Source: Aphrocallistes beatrix
Lineage: Eukaryota; Porifera; Hexactinellida; Sceptrulophora; Aphrocallistidae
Direction: 5' to 3'
Length of the DNA stretch: 64,000 bases
Assembly: GCA_963281255.1 (NCBI GenBank)
Contig: OY725500.1
Span: forward strand, 1,550,001 to 1,614,000
Numbering within the stretch: position 1 is the stretch's first letter; each line of letters opens with the position of its first letter. The position numbers were made by a program, and so were the translations under genes. The notes below the pieces were generated by a model. That model searched no databases. It was not told the origin of the DNA and worked only from the letters and a program-made list of their open reading frames with translations. Below are positions 22,101 through 33,461 of the stretch, piece by piece.

Positions 22101-25100
22101 TGTAAAAAATATTCCTATCACCTTCTGGAAATTGAATGCCTAGTCCGAATCTGACAATAAAAATTGATATAAAAGCATTTGAAAAGGTTAACCTTGGTTC
22201 CAATTTCTTTCAGACACCAAATTTTTGACTCCCGAACTTTTTGACTTCGGGTGGTTTGATTCTGGTAGAGCTTTTGTCGTTCAAAGCATTCAGTAGGTTA
22301 TAAAACGAATGATAACCTTTCTTCGGAATTTGTTGGGGGTTAAACGCTATTTTTAGTCCAGGACAACCGAGAAATTTGAGAAGTATGAACTTTTTGATGG
22401 TTTTGAGTTCTTGGGGTCTCTTTGACCAAAATTAAGCCCATGCCACTTTGGCATGTTTGGGCAATTTCTTTTATGCAAGCTTAAATATTTGGGGACGCCT
22501 GAAAAATCGGACAATTCCGCATTCAGGAAATCCTACTAAATGATCATGTAGAGTGTTGATTTATGTTTATTTGAACTCATGGAATATAGGGGAGCAAAAC
22601 AAGGGGTCACTCGATGGGGTTTGAGATTGGAATGTTGCATATTCCTGCGTCGTGAAGGAAAATTTTCAGCTCGAATATCAAATTTCTCCAAATTTAATGC
22701 TGAATACGAAATACAAACCTAATTAAGTATGTTATGGCTGGTCCAACCGAGATTGGAAGGCATAGGCATTTACAGTCAGGGGGTCAGGGGCGGATACAGG
22801 GGGGGGTCCAGGGGGGCCATGGCCCCCCTGAAAATTTTACGAATTGATCTACGGGGGAGCTATTTGGGCCTAGCCCCCCAGATTTGTGAACTTTAGCCCT
22901 CAATTATATGAGTTTTTTTTCTCAATTCCAATGATATCTAGTACTAAGATACTGAAGATAGGATTAACCCTTCCTGTTTCATCATGTACTTCAGAGCGAT
23001 CCTTCAGTGAACTCAGGCTTGTTAAAACGTACTTGAGGTCTACTATGGTTGAAGAGCGACTTTATAGTCTTACTCTCATTTTTTGTAATAAGGACATCCG
23101 TGTAAACATTGAAAACGTCATCTCAAAGTTTGCCCATAGTAGTCCAAGAAGGTTAGAATTTTTGTTTTAGTCGTGTTCTTTTTATATTTCTAGTTGTATT
23201 TCAGTGCTTTCTTCACTACTAAAATGAGTATTGAAATCCGGTTTAACGCTTGTGATGAATTGGCGCGAAGCACAAAGTGGTAATCAGGTTACAAGAAGGA
23301 AATTCAAATCCCGTATGAGAATTGATAAGAATTGCTGTACATTGATATTTGACCACCTAAAGTTGAAAAAAATTTATGGGGGGTTCCCCCCCAGACCCCC
23401 CATTACCTTCGCTCGCTTTTGCCCCCCCCCCTGAGTCTAAACCCTGTATCCGCCCCTACAGGGGGTGGTCACAATAATTTTCCAAATCGGGGCGAGGCGG
23501 AGCCAAAAAGAACATCCGGGGCCCTTCCTATCATCTTGACTTAGGTGGTCGAATGAAATCCGGGGCCACAGAATCAAACTCGGGGCAAATACTCCGGATG
23601 TCCTCTACCCCCTGGGACCGCCCCTGTTTACAGTATGTCCCAAAATTATTAGCAGTGAACTTCAGCTTCGTGTAATATTAAACATATGTTGAGGAAGAGT
23701 ATTATAATTCCAGGATGACTTCATTTACGCGTTTTCATCCTATATATCACTATCTTGAGTCACACTATCACACCATGCGGTTAAACAGCACCTTTTCTGG
23801 AATGCAAACTCATTTTTTGTCGAAATTTTTTGAAAATTCAGCAAATATCTATCACAGTATAGCAATGTATTTTTATATAATACTACTGAATTTAGTTATG
23901 CAAATATTCATGTATGTCAGTATCATTTAGTTATGTAATTTTTTAGTATTTGTTCAAAAGATTCAGCAAGATATAGTAGGCGTTGAAAGTTAGAATTAGG
24001 TGAATAGTTGACTTTAGCACAAAATGGCAATGCAAATATTGTAATTTCGCTCTTAAAATTCACAATTTTATACTTGCCTTGTTTAAACTAATAGGTTAAC
24101 TAATAATTAGGACTCCTAGTTAGGATTAAACTCAAGTAAAATTATATTATATTAAAAATAACTTTTTTCCTCGATAAATCTGACTATTTTTTCAGAGCTT
24201 ACGTATATCTTGCTGAATCCTTTAACAAATGCTCAAGAATTACAACGTCCTGATTTGGATTCGGGAGTTCAATAAATTGATATATGATTAAATGAGCTGG
24301 GATTTTTCCGTTTGAGAATCATGTGAAATTTAAGGTAAGCATGAGAAAGATTATAATGTCCAATGTACACGCCAAAAGGATTGTGTTGAGCTCACATTTG
24401 ATTCACTATTAGCATCTTAAATGAATGTTTATTTCACAACAAATAGCAATTGTAACTTAATGCTAATGGGATATCTATTTTGTAGATGTACAGAGCGATT
24501 AAGCAAGGAAAGAAAGAGTTTAAGTTAGCGGATAAAGGAGCAGAGGCGAGTAAGAAGCTGGTCAAGACTGGAGGGACCTCCCAGGCCTCCGCAGAGGGAA
24601 CGACACACAGTTTCACAGAAGAGGAGAAGTACGCGTTTGTAGATTGGATCAACTACTTGTTAGTTGATGATCCGGATATGACCAGCATCCTCCCGATGAA
24701 TGGGGAAGATAATTCTCTCTTCGATGGAGTAGAGAATGGAATTATGCTCTGGTTTGTTTGTTATATTACTCGTTTCAGGGCCGGCGCCACCGGGGGTGTC
24801 CTGGGTGTCCAGACACCCACTGCGTCCTGTTTTATCATATTGTACAATATATATCCCTCCATAAATGGACACCCACTTCNNNNNNNNNNNNNNNNNNNNN
24901 NNNNNNNNNNNNNNNNNNNNNNNNNNNNNNNNNNNNNNNNNNNNNNNNNNNNNNNNNNNNNNNNNNNNNNNNNNNNNNNNNNNNNNNNNNNNNNNNNNNN
25001 NNNNNNNNNNNNNNNNNNNNNNNNNNNNNNNNNNNNNNNNNNNNNNNNNNNNNNNNNNNNNNNNNNNNNNNNNNNNNNNCCATGTGATTACCCAGCATAT

Positions 25101-28100
25101 TTTCTAGAATGCAAACTCATTCTTTGTCTCAGTTTTTTGTCAAAATTCCAACAACATTTTGCTATGGTATAGCAATGTTTTCTTCTATACCGCTTAATTT
25201 AGTTATAGAGATATCTAAGCATGTATATATCTTGTAGTTATGCAATTCTTAAGGATTTGTTCAAAGTATTCAGCAAGATACGCGTATAGGTTCTGAGAGT
25301 CAGAATTAGGAGTGTTCAAGTGATTACCCTACAAAAATCAAATTTCTCGAGAAAAAAAAATTAATTTGAGAAAAAATAATTGTATTTATGGTCAGTACTC
25401 ACAAATAGCACTAATTATTAGTTAAGCCATTACATTAAACAAGTTTTGTGAATTTTATGGGCTAAATTCCACTTTTTACATTGTTAATCTCTGCGGGCCT
25501 CAATTACACTCCTAATTCTGACTTTCAGAACCTATATCTTGCTGAATACTTTGAACAAATCCTTAAGAATTGCATAGCTACAAGATATATACATGCTTAG
25601 ATATCTCTATAACTAAATTAAGCGGTATAGAAGAAAACATTGCTATACCATAGCAAAATGTTGTTGGAATTTTGACAAAAAACTGAGACAAAGAATGAGT
25701 TTGCATTCTAGAAAATATGCTGAGTAATCACATGGTATGATAGTGTGACTCAAAACAATGTATATATAGTAAGAAGTTAAGAACATACATACATGAAGTT
25801 ATATTGAAATTATAATACTCTTTCTAATTACAAGTTTGATACTACATTAAGTTAAAGTCTAGTGCCAATAATTATGAAACACACTGTATATATACAGGGT
25901 GTCTCAAAAGTTCTGCAACAACCAATTTTACTTTGTTAATTTGACTAAGATCACTTGATTGTATTCCAAATTAGCCTCCATAAATGAAATCTAGCACCCT
26001 TCTAGCATATAAATGAGCCCAACTCATTATGCAAAAAATATTTTTATAAAATTTTATATAATTACATACTAATTACTCAAAAATTTGGAGCTCAAAAATG
26101 TTAAGTTTGAAGATCACTATTTTTCTAATGAAATATTACATCAATCACTTCTATATTCTGTAATTGATTCATAATACTAAAATAATATTATTACTTTTGA
26201 TTTATGTATCAGTAATCTTCGATAAGAACGAGTCTTTTTAAAGTATAGCCATAAAATGTAGCTGGAATTTGAGATTTTTTATTGAGTTAAAAAATATTAT
26301 TTAAGAGACAATGAAATATATGATCCATCATTGCAAATAAATTGAGAAATACAGGCCATTAGAATGCAAAATAATTAAGATAATCCTCACTATTTTTGAT
26401 TAAAATGAGGTATCGGATGTTCGATCTATTTATCTATGTATAATACTTTAGCAAAATTTGTTGCAGAACTTTTGAGACACCCTGTATATATATACGTATG
26501 ATATAAATATACATTAATCGAGTTTTAATAGTAAGGATATATATTATATATATACGTATATAAAAAGTGATTGTTATTAGCTAATTTTTAACAAAATGAT
26601 TATAACATATACATTGTTTAGTAAACTGATCAACACAGCCATCCCTGGTACAATAGACGAGCGCGCTATTAACAAAGGCAAACTGAACCAATTCACAATA
26701 GTGGAGAACCAAAACCTAGCGCTGAATAGCGCAGCGGCTATCGGCTGTAGTATCCAGAATATCGGAGCAAAGGATTTGATGTCTGGCACACATCATCTCA
26801 TCTTAGGACTAGTCTGGCAAGTCATTAGGGTAAGCCAGGATCTGGACAGGAACATTGACAGGTTTTGTCAAAGTGGTTAAAACTACCCCATCCAAAACTC
26901 ATTCGGATAAGGTTTTTTGAGTTATGTCTATTTTTGTTTAGTTTTATTAGTATTAAGTTAGGTTATACCGGTTTAATCTCGTTTTTATCCATTGTATTGT
27001 CCAAAACCTGTTTTTGTTTTTGACTTACAAACCCCTACCCTGGTGAGAAGAATCAATTGTTTGTTGAGTTTACAGACAAACTTCATTTTGACAATATAAA
27101 ATTGCCATAGATCCCCCGGATACTACCCGACATTGGCACGTTTGCCAAGAATTGATCAACATATAATACAAAAGTTAAGCAATATGACACACCCAGCAAC
27201 AGAACCTACTTGCGTCGATACTACCCAGTGATGCTCTTATTAAATTATGCCTGCGGACGCGATGTATTCGTTAGCCGCGCTACGCAAGTGTGCAAAGCGC
27301 GCTAGTGTGAATTAATATCCAATAATTATGTGAATTAATATTCAATAAATTTGTCTAGATCGGATTATTTTCTAAAATCGATTTGAAAGGAAACCCTGGG
27401 TTCTTCAGACTTTTAAAAGATGGAGAGACTATTCAAGACCTAATGAAGCTGCCTCCAGACCAGCTCTTGATTAGGTGGGTCAACTACCAGATGGAAGAGG
27501 CAGGACATCCTGAGAAGCAGATAAGAAATTTCACATCAGATATCAAGGTTAGAATTAATTTCAAATTATGCATTTCATGGTCTTCTCTGTTGGAAATTAA
27601 TTTACTCACTTACTGAGCTTGTACAGTCATTATACTTTATAAAACTTGTTTAATGAAATATAGGATTCTGAAGTGTACACCTACCTTATCCACCAGATCG
27701 CTCCCACCGGTTCAGGAGTAGAACTTTCTCCTCTCCAGGTAACATTCCATTAACATCCTACATTGCTAGTAGGACTGCTGACTAAACTGACTTTGTCACT
27801 AGGAAATAGACATGGAGACTCGAGCTGATAAAATGTTGCAGCAAGCTGATAAGATTGGCTGTAAGAAATTTGTGAGGCCAAAGGTAATTATATATCAATT
27901 CTATCTGATAGTTAAAAATTATACGATGTTTTTGTTTGTAGAGATGCATATAATACACATACATGGTAAATACTACATACGTATATTTAAGAGTTGCGAT
28001 TTCGTGACTTTTTAACTATTTTTAAACTTAGGATAAGTGCTGGGTTTGAAATAATATGATTTGCTTATTAATTAACTTGAGAAAATGGTTTTAGTTATGC

Positions 28101-31100
28101 ATACGACAGACGAATTTACACAAAAGTTATTGATGTGTTGTTTGTATTAGGACGTACTAAGTGGGAACAAGAAGTTAAACATGGCTTTCGTGGCTAACCT
28201 CTTCAACACATACCCAGCACTAGATCCCCCTGATGATCTACCGGACTTTGACATGAATGACGTGGGAGAGAAGAGGGAGGAGAAAACTTTCAGGAATTGG
28301 ATGAACTCGCTTGGAGTAGATCCATTCGTAAACAATATTTACTCAGATCTTAGCGACGGACTTATTTTATTACAAGTTAGTTTTGTTTTCTTTTATCCTA
28401 CATTATTAATGATAGAAATGACGTTTATCGCTAGTAATAATCTTATACATTAAGATGCTAGGTTTTTTGTTTGTTTGTTTGTCTGAATTGATTGAAGAAT
28501 TGGCAAGTCGTAGAGATACGAAAATTGGCATGTAGGTGTCAAATGATGAATCTATGATTAAGTTCGAAGATCTAAGCGATATTTTCACACCTCTGCAAAA
28601 AAAATGGAAACCAATTTTTCACACCTTTTCTATACAATACTATGTACGGCTTCACTCTCACAATATAATTAATTTTGCGACACTATTGTAGGCTGTCATT
28701 GTTATTAATAATTCAAAGCAATAACCTAGATGTCTCAATTATATTATAGTGTATAGCAATAAAAAAGGTTATGCGTATATTTTCACACCATTTGACGAAT
28801 TTTGAAAATTATGCTATAGACTAGCTTCCAACGGTTGACATAGGGTTTTTAGGGGTGTAGAATTCGAATATTATAATTTCAGATCGATATGATAAATTAT
28901 TAGTTTATTTTTGTTTACATTAGATACATAAAGTAAACAAATTACCAAAATAGGCTAGATACTATCTTCCAACGGTTTACATGGGGTTTCCAGGGGTGTA
29001 GATCTAGTATATTATATCATCAGATCTATATAATAAATTATTTGTTAACTTTTGTTTACAATATTTATATAAATTGAACAAATTCCCAAAATAGGCTAGA
29101 TTGAGTAACTCCAAGCGCCCGCAGGGCGACTCTGCGGATACAAAGTGTCCGCATACCGCGCAGCGCAAGCAAGCGAAGCGCACTTGTCTTTTAATAAATA
29201 GATCGCAGTTATGAGAAGCCACTGGCTTTGATTGACTAGAAGCAGGACAATGCCTTAGCAGAGTTTGGATCTAAGAGCCCATCATCAGTTTCACTAGTAC
29301 CACATATATCCATGATGATTAATTATATTTAATGTTGACAACGATCTACTAAAACCGGAAGATCATGAATTGTATTTAAGAACTAAGTCTCGTTTTTATA
29401 TTACAGTAGACTCCGCTTAATAGGGTCACTTTTGACAGGACCGGAATAGCTCTCACACATAGAAACTAATACAAAATATTTTCAAAATATTCCCCTGACC
29501 GATGTGCCCCTATTAAGCGGAGTCGACTGTATTACTTTTAGAAACCATACCTAGAACCTTTGTCATGTAGTTGAATAAGCCTCCATTCAATAAGAAAGGT
29601 GTACATGTAATTATACAAAATATTCAGCATAAAAGTTGACATAGAAAACACTTAATTGTTTACATATTCACCACTTTGTGTTGACCAATAGCATTCACTT
29701 TTACTATTATCTATCACTTCCGTTTGGGATACTCCACTATTATTGACTTACTAAATGAGGAATAAACGGATAAAAAAACAAACGGAAATTTACTGATCCT
29801 AGGTAATCATGCTTCAAAGAAACACTATTTACTTCCTTGCCCCTCATACATTTATTATATATATGATTCCCCCCCTTAGAATACTTTCCAAATGAAACCA
29901 TGTATACTGTATGTGATAACATTTACTTGTGGTAGAAGTCATTGTGGCCATACCTATCTCCTGCAATACTGGTACCTCGCAGTTCGCAGTTCGACGCCAC
30001 TAATTTATGTACTTCTATTGTAGCTTTTCGACAAGATCAAACCCGGAATTGTTGATTGGAAAAAAGTAACCAAGACATTCTCAGGTCCTTCTTCTAAGAT
30101 AAAGAAGATAGAGAATTGCAATCAAGTTATTGAGTGCGGGCATAAGTTGGATTTGAAGTTGGTTGGCATTGACGGGAATGACATTCACAGTGAGAACAAG
30201 ACTCTTTGCCTAGGTGAGTTATATGTTTTCTAGCGAGTTTACATGAACTTTAGTATTCTCGTAAAGAAACACAGTCTACTAAGTATATTATTAGTGTCAT
30301 ATGACCTACTATTCGCGTGATGTTCGTTCAAATGTTACACCTAAATCGTTGTAATCACAATCTAAACTGTTTTGTTATATTACATAATTTCTAGCTCTGA
30401 TATGGCAAATGATGCGCAACTACACACTCAAGATATTAAGCAGCATAACTCCGGGGAAGAAATTAGAAGATGCCGAAATAGTGGTCTGGGTCAACTCAAA
30501 GGTTGGATCTGTTGTTTCTAGCTTTAGATTATCTGATTTATTATTTCCTTTATATTTTGTGAATTTAAACGATATTTATTATATATCAAGACTTGCATCA
30601 TTACAGATATGAGACTACTGAAAATGCATATAGGAATTAGCTTCTCATGTATATATGTAATGTCTGCTGTTTCTAGTTGGAAGAAGGACAGAAAGAAACA
30701 AGGATTACTAGCTTTAAAGACGCGAGGATTGCTACAGGTATTCCTGTCATTGACCTAATTGACTGTATCAAGCCGGGAGCTATCAAGTACGACCTGGTAT
30801 ACCCTGGTGCAGATGATGAGGTAGGATCATATCTTAAAATTTGAAGTGGTTAAACGAATTTTCGAATTTAACGCTAAACAAATATTCCAAATTGATAAGT
30901 TGCGGTATACCTTCAGGTCTGTGACGTACCCAAGATTTAATTCATCGTGGTGTCCTGATGGTCCACTCTCTGTGGTAGTGCATACACTATTGAATGTGAC
31001 TATCGTTAAACAAGCATCTCGACTCTCAAATATCGTCGCATCACACAATTTAAAATAAAATGTTACGATTTCACCACAAGACCCTTCAATTCTCACGATT

Positions 31101-31574
31101 TATATCGCAATACATGTCTAAATGATTTTGTGCGTACAACTTGCACCGGTGCGAGTTATATTATAAATGCTGAGCACTGCTCATCATTTATAAAATGTAC
31201 CTTGGCTACGTCTATGTCAGGTGCAGGTTCACAGGCCCTAATTAGGGAACTGGGTGGGGGGAGACTGGAGGTGGCTGGTGGGTAACTCGGGGGTGCGAGG
31301 TTGAGCCGCTGGGGGTCTGCGTACAAAATTGTCGTAGTCCGAAACCGAGTGTTTTGTAGCCATGAAAAATATTACTTTGTTTTGGACCGAATTCATTTGT
31401 ATTATTTTAATTGTATAGCAAAAGATGCTGAACGCCAAGTACGCCATCAGCATGTCCCGTAAGATTGGGGCCCGCGTATACGCACTCCCTGAAGACATCG
31501 TAGAAGGTAACAACAAGATGGTCCTCACAATATTCGCAGTGCTGATGGCAAAAGCACACAATATCAAAATGTAA
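19098..31574 (+). CDS. Plastin/fimbrin, actin-bundling protein (12 exons, 616 aa)
   Basis: Joined exons: 19098-19151, 19353-19508, 24486-24751, 26622-26829, 27359-27547, 27664-27738, 27803-27883, 28151-28375, 30024-30213, 30395-30501, 30677-30820, 31419-31574. All introns are GT-AG and all phases agree, giving 616 codons, close to the usual ~627. Domain order: two EF-hands ([12 protein letters not shown] and [12 protein letters not shown], both canonical loops), a linker, then four calponin-homology domains in two actin-binding pairs. Landmarks are [38 protein letters not shown] and [14 protein letters not shown]. Plastins cross-link actin filaments into bundles; the EF-hands make many of them calcium-sensitive. 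The ATG has G at -3 and +4. Introns carry many transposons (intron 2 is ~5 kb) and one N gap, but no exon is damaged. Very secure. Confidence 0.97.
19353..19508 (+). CDS. Plastin exon 2 (EF-hands)
   Basis: 52 codons with both EF-hand loops. It follows CTATAG and ends before GTAATG; phase 0. Confidence 0.96.
20518..21211 (-). mobile_element. mariner family 3, deleted copy
   Basis: The ends CGAGGGGCGTTTTAAAAGTT and its complement (AACTTTTCAAACGCCCCTCG) bound ~694 bp holding only the N-terminal third of a transposase. The left end is preceded by TA; the right TA is mutated. Confidence 0.8.
20713..21042 (-). pseudogene. mariner family 3 transposase, N-terminal fragment
   Basis: A fragment reading ...[20 protein letters not shown], then [20 protein letters not shown] and [12 protein letters not shown], matches the helix-turn-helix part of mariner transposases. 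The catalytic domain is deleted. Confidence 0.8.
21643..21830. mobile_element. pogo/Tigger-like MITE, copy 2
   Basis: Ends CAGTCGACTCCGCTTAATAG and the near complement lie between TA dinucleotides. The interior is the reverse complement of copy 1 at 3073-3260. Confidence 0.8.
22000..22740. repeat. Dispersed repeat, copies 2 and 3
   Basis: GATCGGAATGTTGCTACATT at ~22050-22080 and AACAAGGGGTCACTCGAT at ~22598 correspond to copy 1 at 222-480. The two copies lie in direct orientation ~560 bp apart. No ORF. Confidence 0.5.
22785..23458. mobile_element. hAT element (inner) inserted in the hAT MITE
   Basis: It begins CAGGGGCGGATACAGGG and ends CCCTGTATCCGCCCCTA. The 8-bp duplication CAGGGGGT is at 22777-22784 and 23459-23466, exactly the first 8 bp of the outer element. 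It contains a hAT transposase C-terminal fragment. Confidence 0.9.
22886..23170 (+). pseudogene. hAT transposase C-terminal (dimerisation) fragment
   Basis: [20 protein letters not shown] followed by [11 protein letters not shown] is the conserved hAT dimerisation signature. Only ~90 codons remain and the catalytic part is gone, so the element is non-autonomous. Confidence 0.85.
23629..24250. mobile_element. Palindromic Tc1-like MITE, degenerate copy
   Basis: It opens TACAGTATGTCCCAAAATTA and carries inner blocks (GGAATGCAAACTCATT, TTTGTTCAAAAGATTCAGC) in both orientations, matching the better-preserved palindrome at 25080-25887. The far end is truncated. Confidence 0.65.
24486..24751 (+). 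CDS. Plastin exon 3
   Basis: Linker plus start of CH1 ([20 protein letters not shown] ... ENGIML). It follows TTTTGTAG and ends TG before GTTTGT, splitting a Cys codon completed by exon 4. Confidence 0.96.
24777..24879 (+). mobile_element. Probable hAT-type terminus running into the N gap
   Basis: CAGGGCCGGCGCCACC followed by GGGGTGTCCTGGGTGTCCAG is a typical hAT-like start. The other end is hidden by, or lost in, the gap. Confidence 0.45.
24880..25079. other. Assembly gap (200 N)
   Basis: Exactly 200 N, so a placeholder rather than a measured length. It lies in plastin intron 3 next to a palindrome. Confidence 0.99.
25080..25886. mobile_element. Palindromic Tc1-like MITE, left end lost in gap
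   Basis: 25081-25330 and ~25495-25735 are near-perfect reverse complements (e.g. GGAATTTTGACAAAAAACTG against its complement). The right end reads ...AATAATTATGAAACACACTG then TA, matching the TACAGT(A/G)TGTCCC-type end at 23629. Confidence 0.8.
25895..26484. mobile_element. mariner-type MITE, copy 2 (complete)
   Basis: Ends CAGGGTGTCTCAAAAGTTCT and its near complement lie between TA dinucleotides; ~590 bp, no ORF. It is related to the split copy at 13851. Confidence 0.8.
26512..26540 (-). mobile_element. HINE-like family B 5' terminus only
   Basis: CATTAATCGAGTTTTAATAG followed by TAAGGATAT. An isolated terminus in plastin intron 3. Confidence 0.6.
26622..26829 (+). CDS. Plastin exon 4 (CH1)
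   Basis: Completes the Cys codon, then [20 protein letters not shown] through [11 protein letters not shown]. It follows TTGTTTAG and ends before GTAAGC. Confidence 0.97.
27243..27312 (+). mobile_element. Degenerate HINE-like 3' terminus
   Basis: CGCGCTACGCAAGTGTGCAA followed by AGCGCGCTAGT resembles a decayed 3' end, ~50 bp before exon 5. Confidence 0.4.
27359..27547 (+). CDS. Plastin exon 5 (CH1/CH2)
   Basis: 63 codons, [20 protein letters not shown] through FTSDIK. It follows TTGTCTAG and ends before GTTAGA; phase 0. Confidence 0.96.
27664..27738 (+). CDS. Plastin exon 6
   Basis: 25 codons, [16 protein letters not shown] through SPLQ. It follows ATATAG and ends before GTAACA. Confidence 0.95.
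27803..27883 (+). CDS. Plastin exon 7
   Basis: 27 codons, [17 protein letters not shown], within CH2. It follows TCACTAG and ends before GTAATT. Confidence 0.95.
28151..28375 (+). CDS. Plastin exon 8 (CH2/CH3)
   Basis: 75 codons with [17 protein letters not shown] and [14 protein letters not shown]. It follows GTATTAG and ends before GTTAGT. Confidence 0.97.
28441..29189 (+). mobile_element. HINE-like family A element in plastin intron 8
   Basis: The same 5' block as 1722 (ATGCTAGG, TTTG repeats, GAATTGATTGAAGAATTGGC), two ~141-bp units, then GCGCCCGCAGGGCGACTCTG, a GCGGA...TCCGC hairpin and AAGCAAGCGAAGCGCACTTG plus T. Confidence 0.7.
29404..29529. mobile_element. pogo/Tigger-like MITE, copy 3 (internally deleted)
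   Basis: Ends CAGTAGACTCCGCTTAATAG and its near complement lie between TA dinucleotides; ~126 bp versus 188 bp in the other copies. Confidence 0.75.
29534..30023. other. Remainder of plastin intron 8
   Basis: No further repeat recognised. Ends in the acceptor CTATTGTAG. Confidence 0.5.
30024..30213 (+). CDS. Plastin exon 9 (CH3)
   Basis: [20 protein letters not shown] through ENKTLCL, ending in the first base of an Ala codon before GTGAGT. Confidence 0.96.
30395..30501 (+). CDS. Plastin exon 10 (CH3/CH4)
   Basis: [20 protein letters not shown] through VVWVNSK. It follows TTTCTAG and ends before GTTGGA. Confidence 0.96.
30677..30820 (+). CDS. Plastin exon 11 (CH4)
   Basis: 48 codons, [20 protein letters not shown] through PGADDE. 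It follows TTTCTAG and ends before GTAGGA. Confidence 0.96.
31419..31574 (+). CDS. Plastin exon 12 (CH4, stop)
   Basis: [20 protein letters not shown] then YALPEDIVE, ending ...HNIKM and TAA. It follows TTGTATAG. Intron 11 contains a G-rich stretch at 31248-31310. Confidence 0.97.
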   Translation, partial: QKMLNAKYAISMSRKIGARVYALPEDIVEGNNKMVLTIFAVLMAKAHNIKM

Positions 31575-32456
31575 CCACTCTTTAGAGTATCGAGTGTTCA
31601 AATTGTCAATATGATAGGATTTCTAGGTTAGATAGCGTGTTGATCATTATATTTATTTTTATACAAATTGTTGTTCACAAGTGCTAGATGTATTAGGGTG
31701 TTGTTTCCTGTAGTTATTAGCTATTATTACATTGTTATTTAGGTATGTTCATACGTTCCTTATTAATGAGATATTTGTACTAATGTAGTTGTAGTAAACT
31801 TGCATCCATTAAGCATAGCCCATCGCTCTCGAATCACTTCAGTATCCAGCCTATAAAGCTATAAAGGTTATAAGAATACAGGGTAACAAATAAGTTCTGC
31901 TACAAGCTTCATTAAGTAGAACATTTCTTATACTCAAACAGTCTTAGTTATTATGGTCTTAGAGATTGTAATTCGAATATTTTTAACGATTTTAAAAAAT
32001 TTTTCTAGTTTGAGACCTAGAACTGTGTTTTGTATGATGAGTTTTGGTAAAAAAAAGTGTGTCCTAGCATGCAGCGGAAATCGCGAACTGCTTCTGTAAA
32101 AAAATGTCTTCATAATCGATGTTACATGACGATTTAGCACCAGATATGTCCTCCGAGCATTAGTTACTGGACGATAGGTAACGGAATTCTCGTCTCTGTT
32201 TCATTTCACCTCACTTGAGACTAAAATTAACGGGCACTAATGTGTACGGAACGGAAGTTGAAGCTTTTAAATAAAAGGATGAAAATGGTGTGAAAAAAGT
32301 GTATATCAATATGTTCATAACTCATAAAATATTCATATTATCACTTACAAAACGCGAATATCGGATCCTACATGGTTAAATACCCAACATTAGTCGTTGA
32401 GATCTTACTAATATCTTTAAACAAAACTTTGCGATGGTGTTGTTAAAATATGAATA
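31575..32456. other. 3' flank of plastin
   Basis: Presumably 3' UTR and intergenic DNA. I do not see a clear canonical AATAAA close to the stop, and no other gene is recognised. Confidence 0.35.
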
Positions 32457-32458
32457 TA

Positions 32459-32973
32459 TCCTTACTATTAAAACTCGATTAATGTATATATACATATATA
32501 TATATATATATCTGTAACGAATTGATTGAAGAAACTGCCGGGCGCAGAAAGCTGATTTTTGGCTATGGCTCCAGTAAGTTCTGAGTTAAGAGCAAAATGT
32601 CGACTCATCATGGAATTATGACGTATTGTCACATTTTTAAAAGTTAAGCAACACAGTTATTCGGGCATAACTCAGCCATTATAGGAGATAGAAGGCTGAA
32701 ATTTTAATAGAATGTGTATATTAATATATCTTACATATGATGAAATGATTACTCATCACTTTGTTATGACGTCATCATTACTCATCAAAATTTTAAAAAT
32801 TGATAAATTTGGTGATTTTTCGTGTGATATAGATTATAACAGTAGAAAATACGTATTTAGAGATGCTATCTCCCTTATAATTAACCAATGTGACTCCAGG
32901 CGACCGAAGGGAGCCTCTAGCGGACACAAAGTGTCCGCCAGCCGCGCAGCGCAAGCAAGCGAAGCGCGCTTGT
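32459..32973 (+). mobile_element. HINE-like family B element, tandem copy 1
   Basis: It starts TCCTTACTATTAAAACTCGA and a (TA)n tract, then TCTGTAACGAATTGATTGAA and a TGACGTCA at 32766-32773. It ends with a GCGGACACAAAGTGTCCGC hairpin, CGCGCAGCGCAAGCAAGCG and AAGCGCGCTTGT. The next copy begins at the following base. No ORF. The asymmetric ends, 3' hairpins and head-to-tail array suggest rolling-circle (Helitron/Helentron-type) spread; this is inference. Confidence 0.7.
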
Positions 32974-33461
32974 CCTTACTATTAAAACTCGATTAATGTG
33001 TATATATATATATATATATATCTGTAACGAATTGATTGAAGAAACTGCCAGGCGTAGAAAGCTGATTTTTGGCATGTGGGAGTCTTTTGGCTATGGCTCC
33101 ACTAAGTTCTGAGCTCAGACGAAAATGTCGACTCATAGAATTATGACGTCATTGTCACCTTTTTATAATTAGAAATTTTTATAGAATGTGTATATTAATA
33201 TACCTCACATATAATGCAACTATCATCAAAAAATGATGACTCATCACATTGTTATGACGTTATCATTACGCATCAAAATTTAAAAAATTGACAAATTTGG
33301 TGATTTTTTGTGCGATATTAATTATAACAGTAGGACAGATGTATTTAGAGATGTTATCACCCTTATAATTAATCAATGTGACCCCAGGCGCCCGAAGGGC
33401 GCTTCTGGCGGACACTTTGTGTCCGCTATCTGCGCAGCGCAAACAAGCGAAGCGCGCTTGT
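32974..33461 (+). mobile_element. HINE-like family B element, tandem copy 2
   Basis: Same structure as copy 1 and abutting it directly. Hairpins GCGCCCGAAGGGCGC and GCGGACACTTTGTGTCCGC are followed by the terminal AAGCGAAGCGCGCTTGT. Confidence 0.75.

Larger units (their letters stand above)
22777..23626. mobile_element. hAT-type MITE (outer) with perfect 8-bp TSD
   Basis: It begins CAGGGGGT|GGTC (the bar marks the inner insertion) and ends GGGACCGCCCCTG. TTTACAGT flanks both sides (22769-22776, 23627-23634). Removing the inner insertion leaves ~168 bp with G/C-tract ends. It inserted at the very start of a Tc1-like MITE. Confidence 0.85.
19509..24485. other. Plastin intron 2
   Basis: A ~5-kb intron filled with a mariner remnant, a Tigger-like MITE, dispersed repeats, nested hAT elements and a palindromic Tc1-like MITE. 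The part at 19510-20510 shows only a weak possible MITE end (TACAGTAAACTCGC at 19531). Confidence 0.85.

Noticed and set aside
24486..25172. 228-codon ORF running through the N gap
   Set aside because: Only the first ~88 codons are plastin exon 3; the rest is intron and N.
31238..31330. G-rich stretch as a G-quadruplex in plastin intron 11
   Set aside because: G tracts are separated by long loops; the case is too weak to report as a feature.
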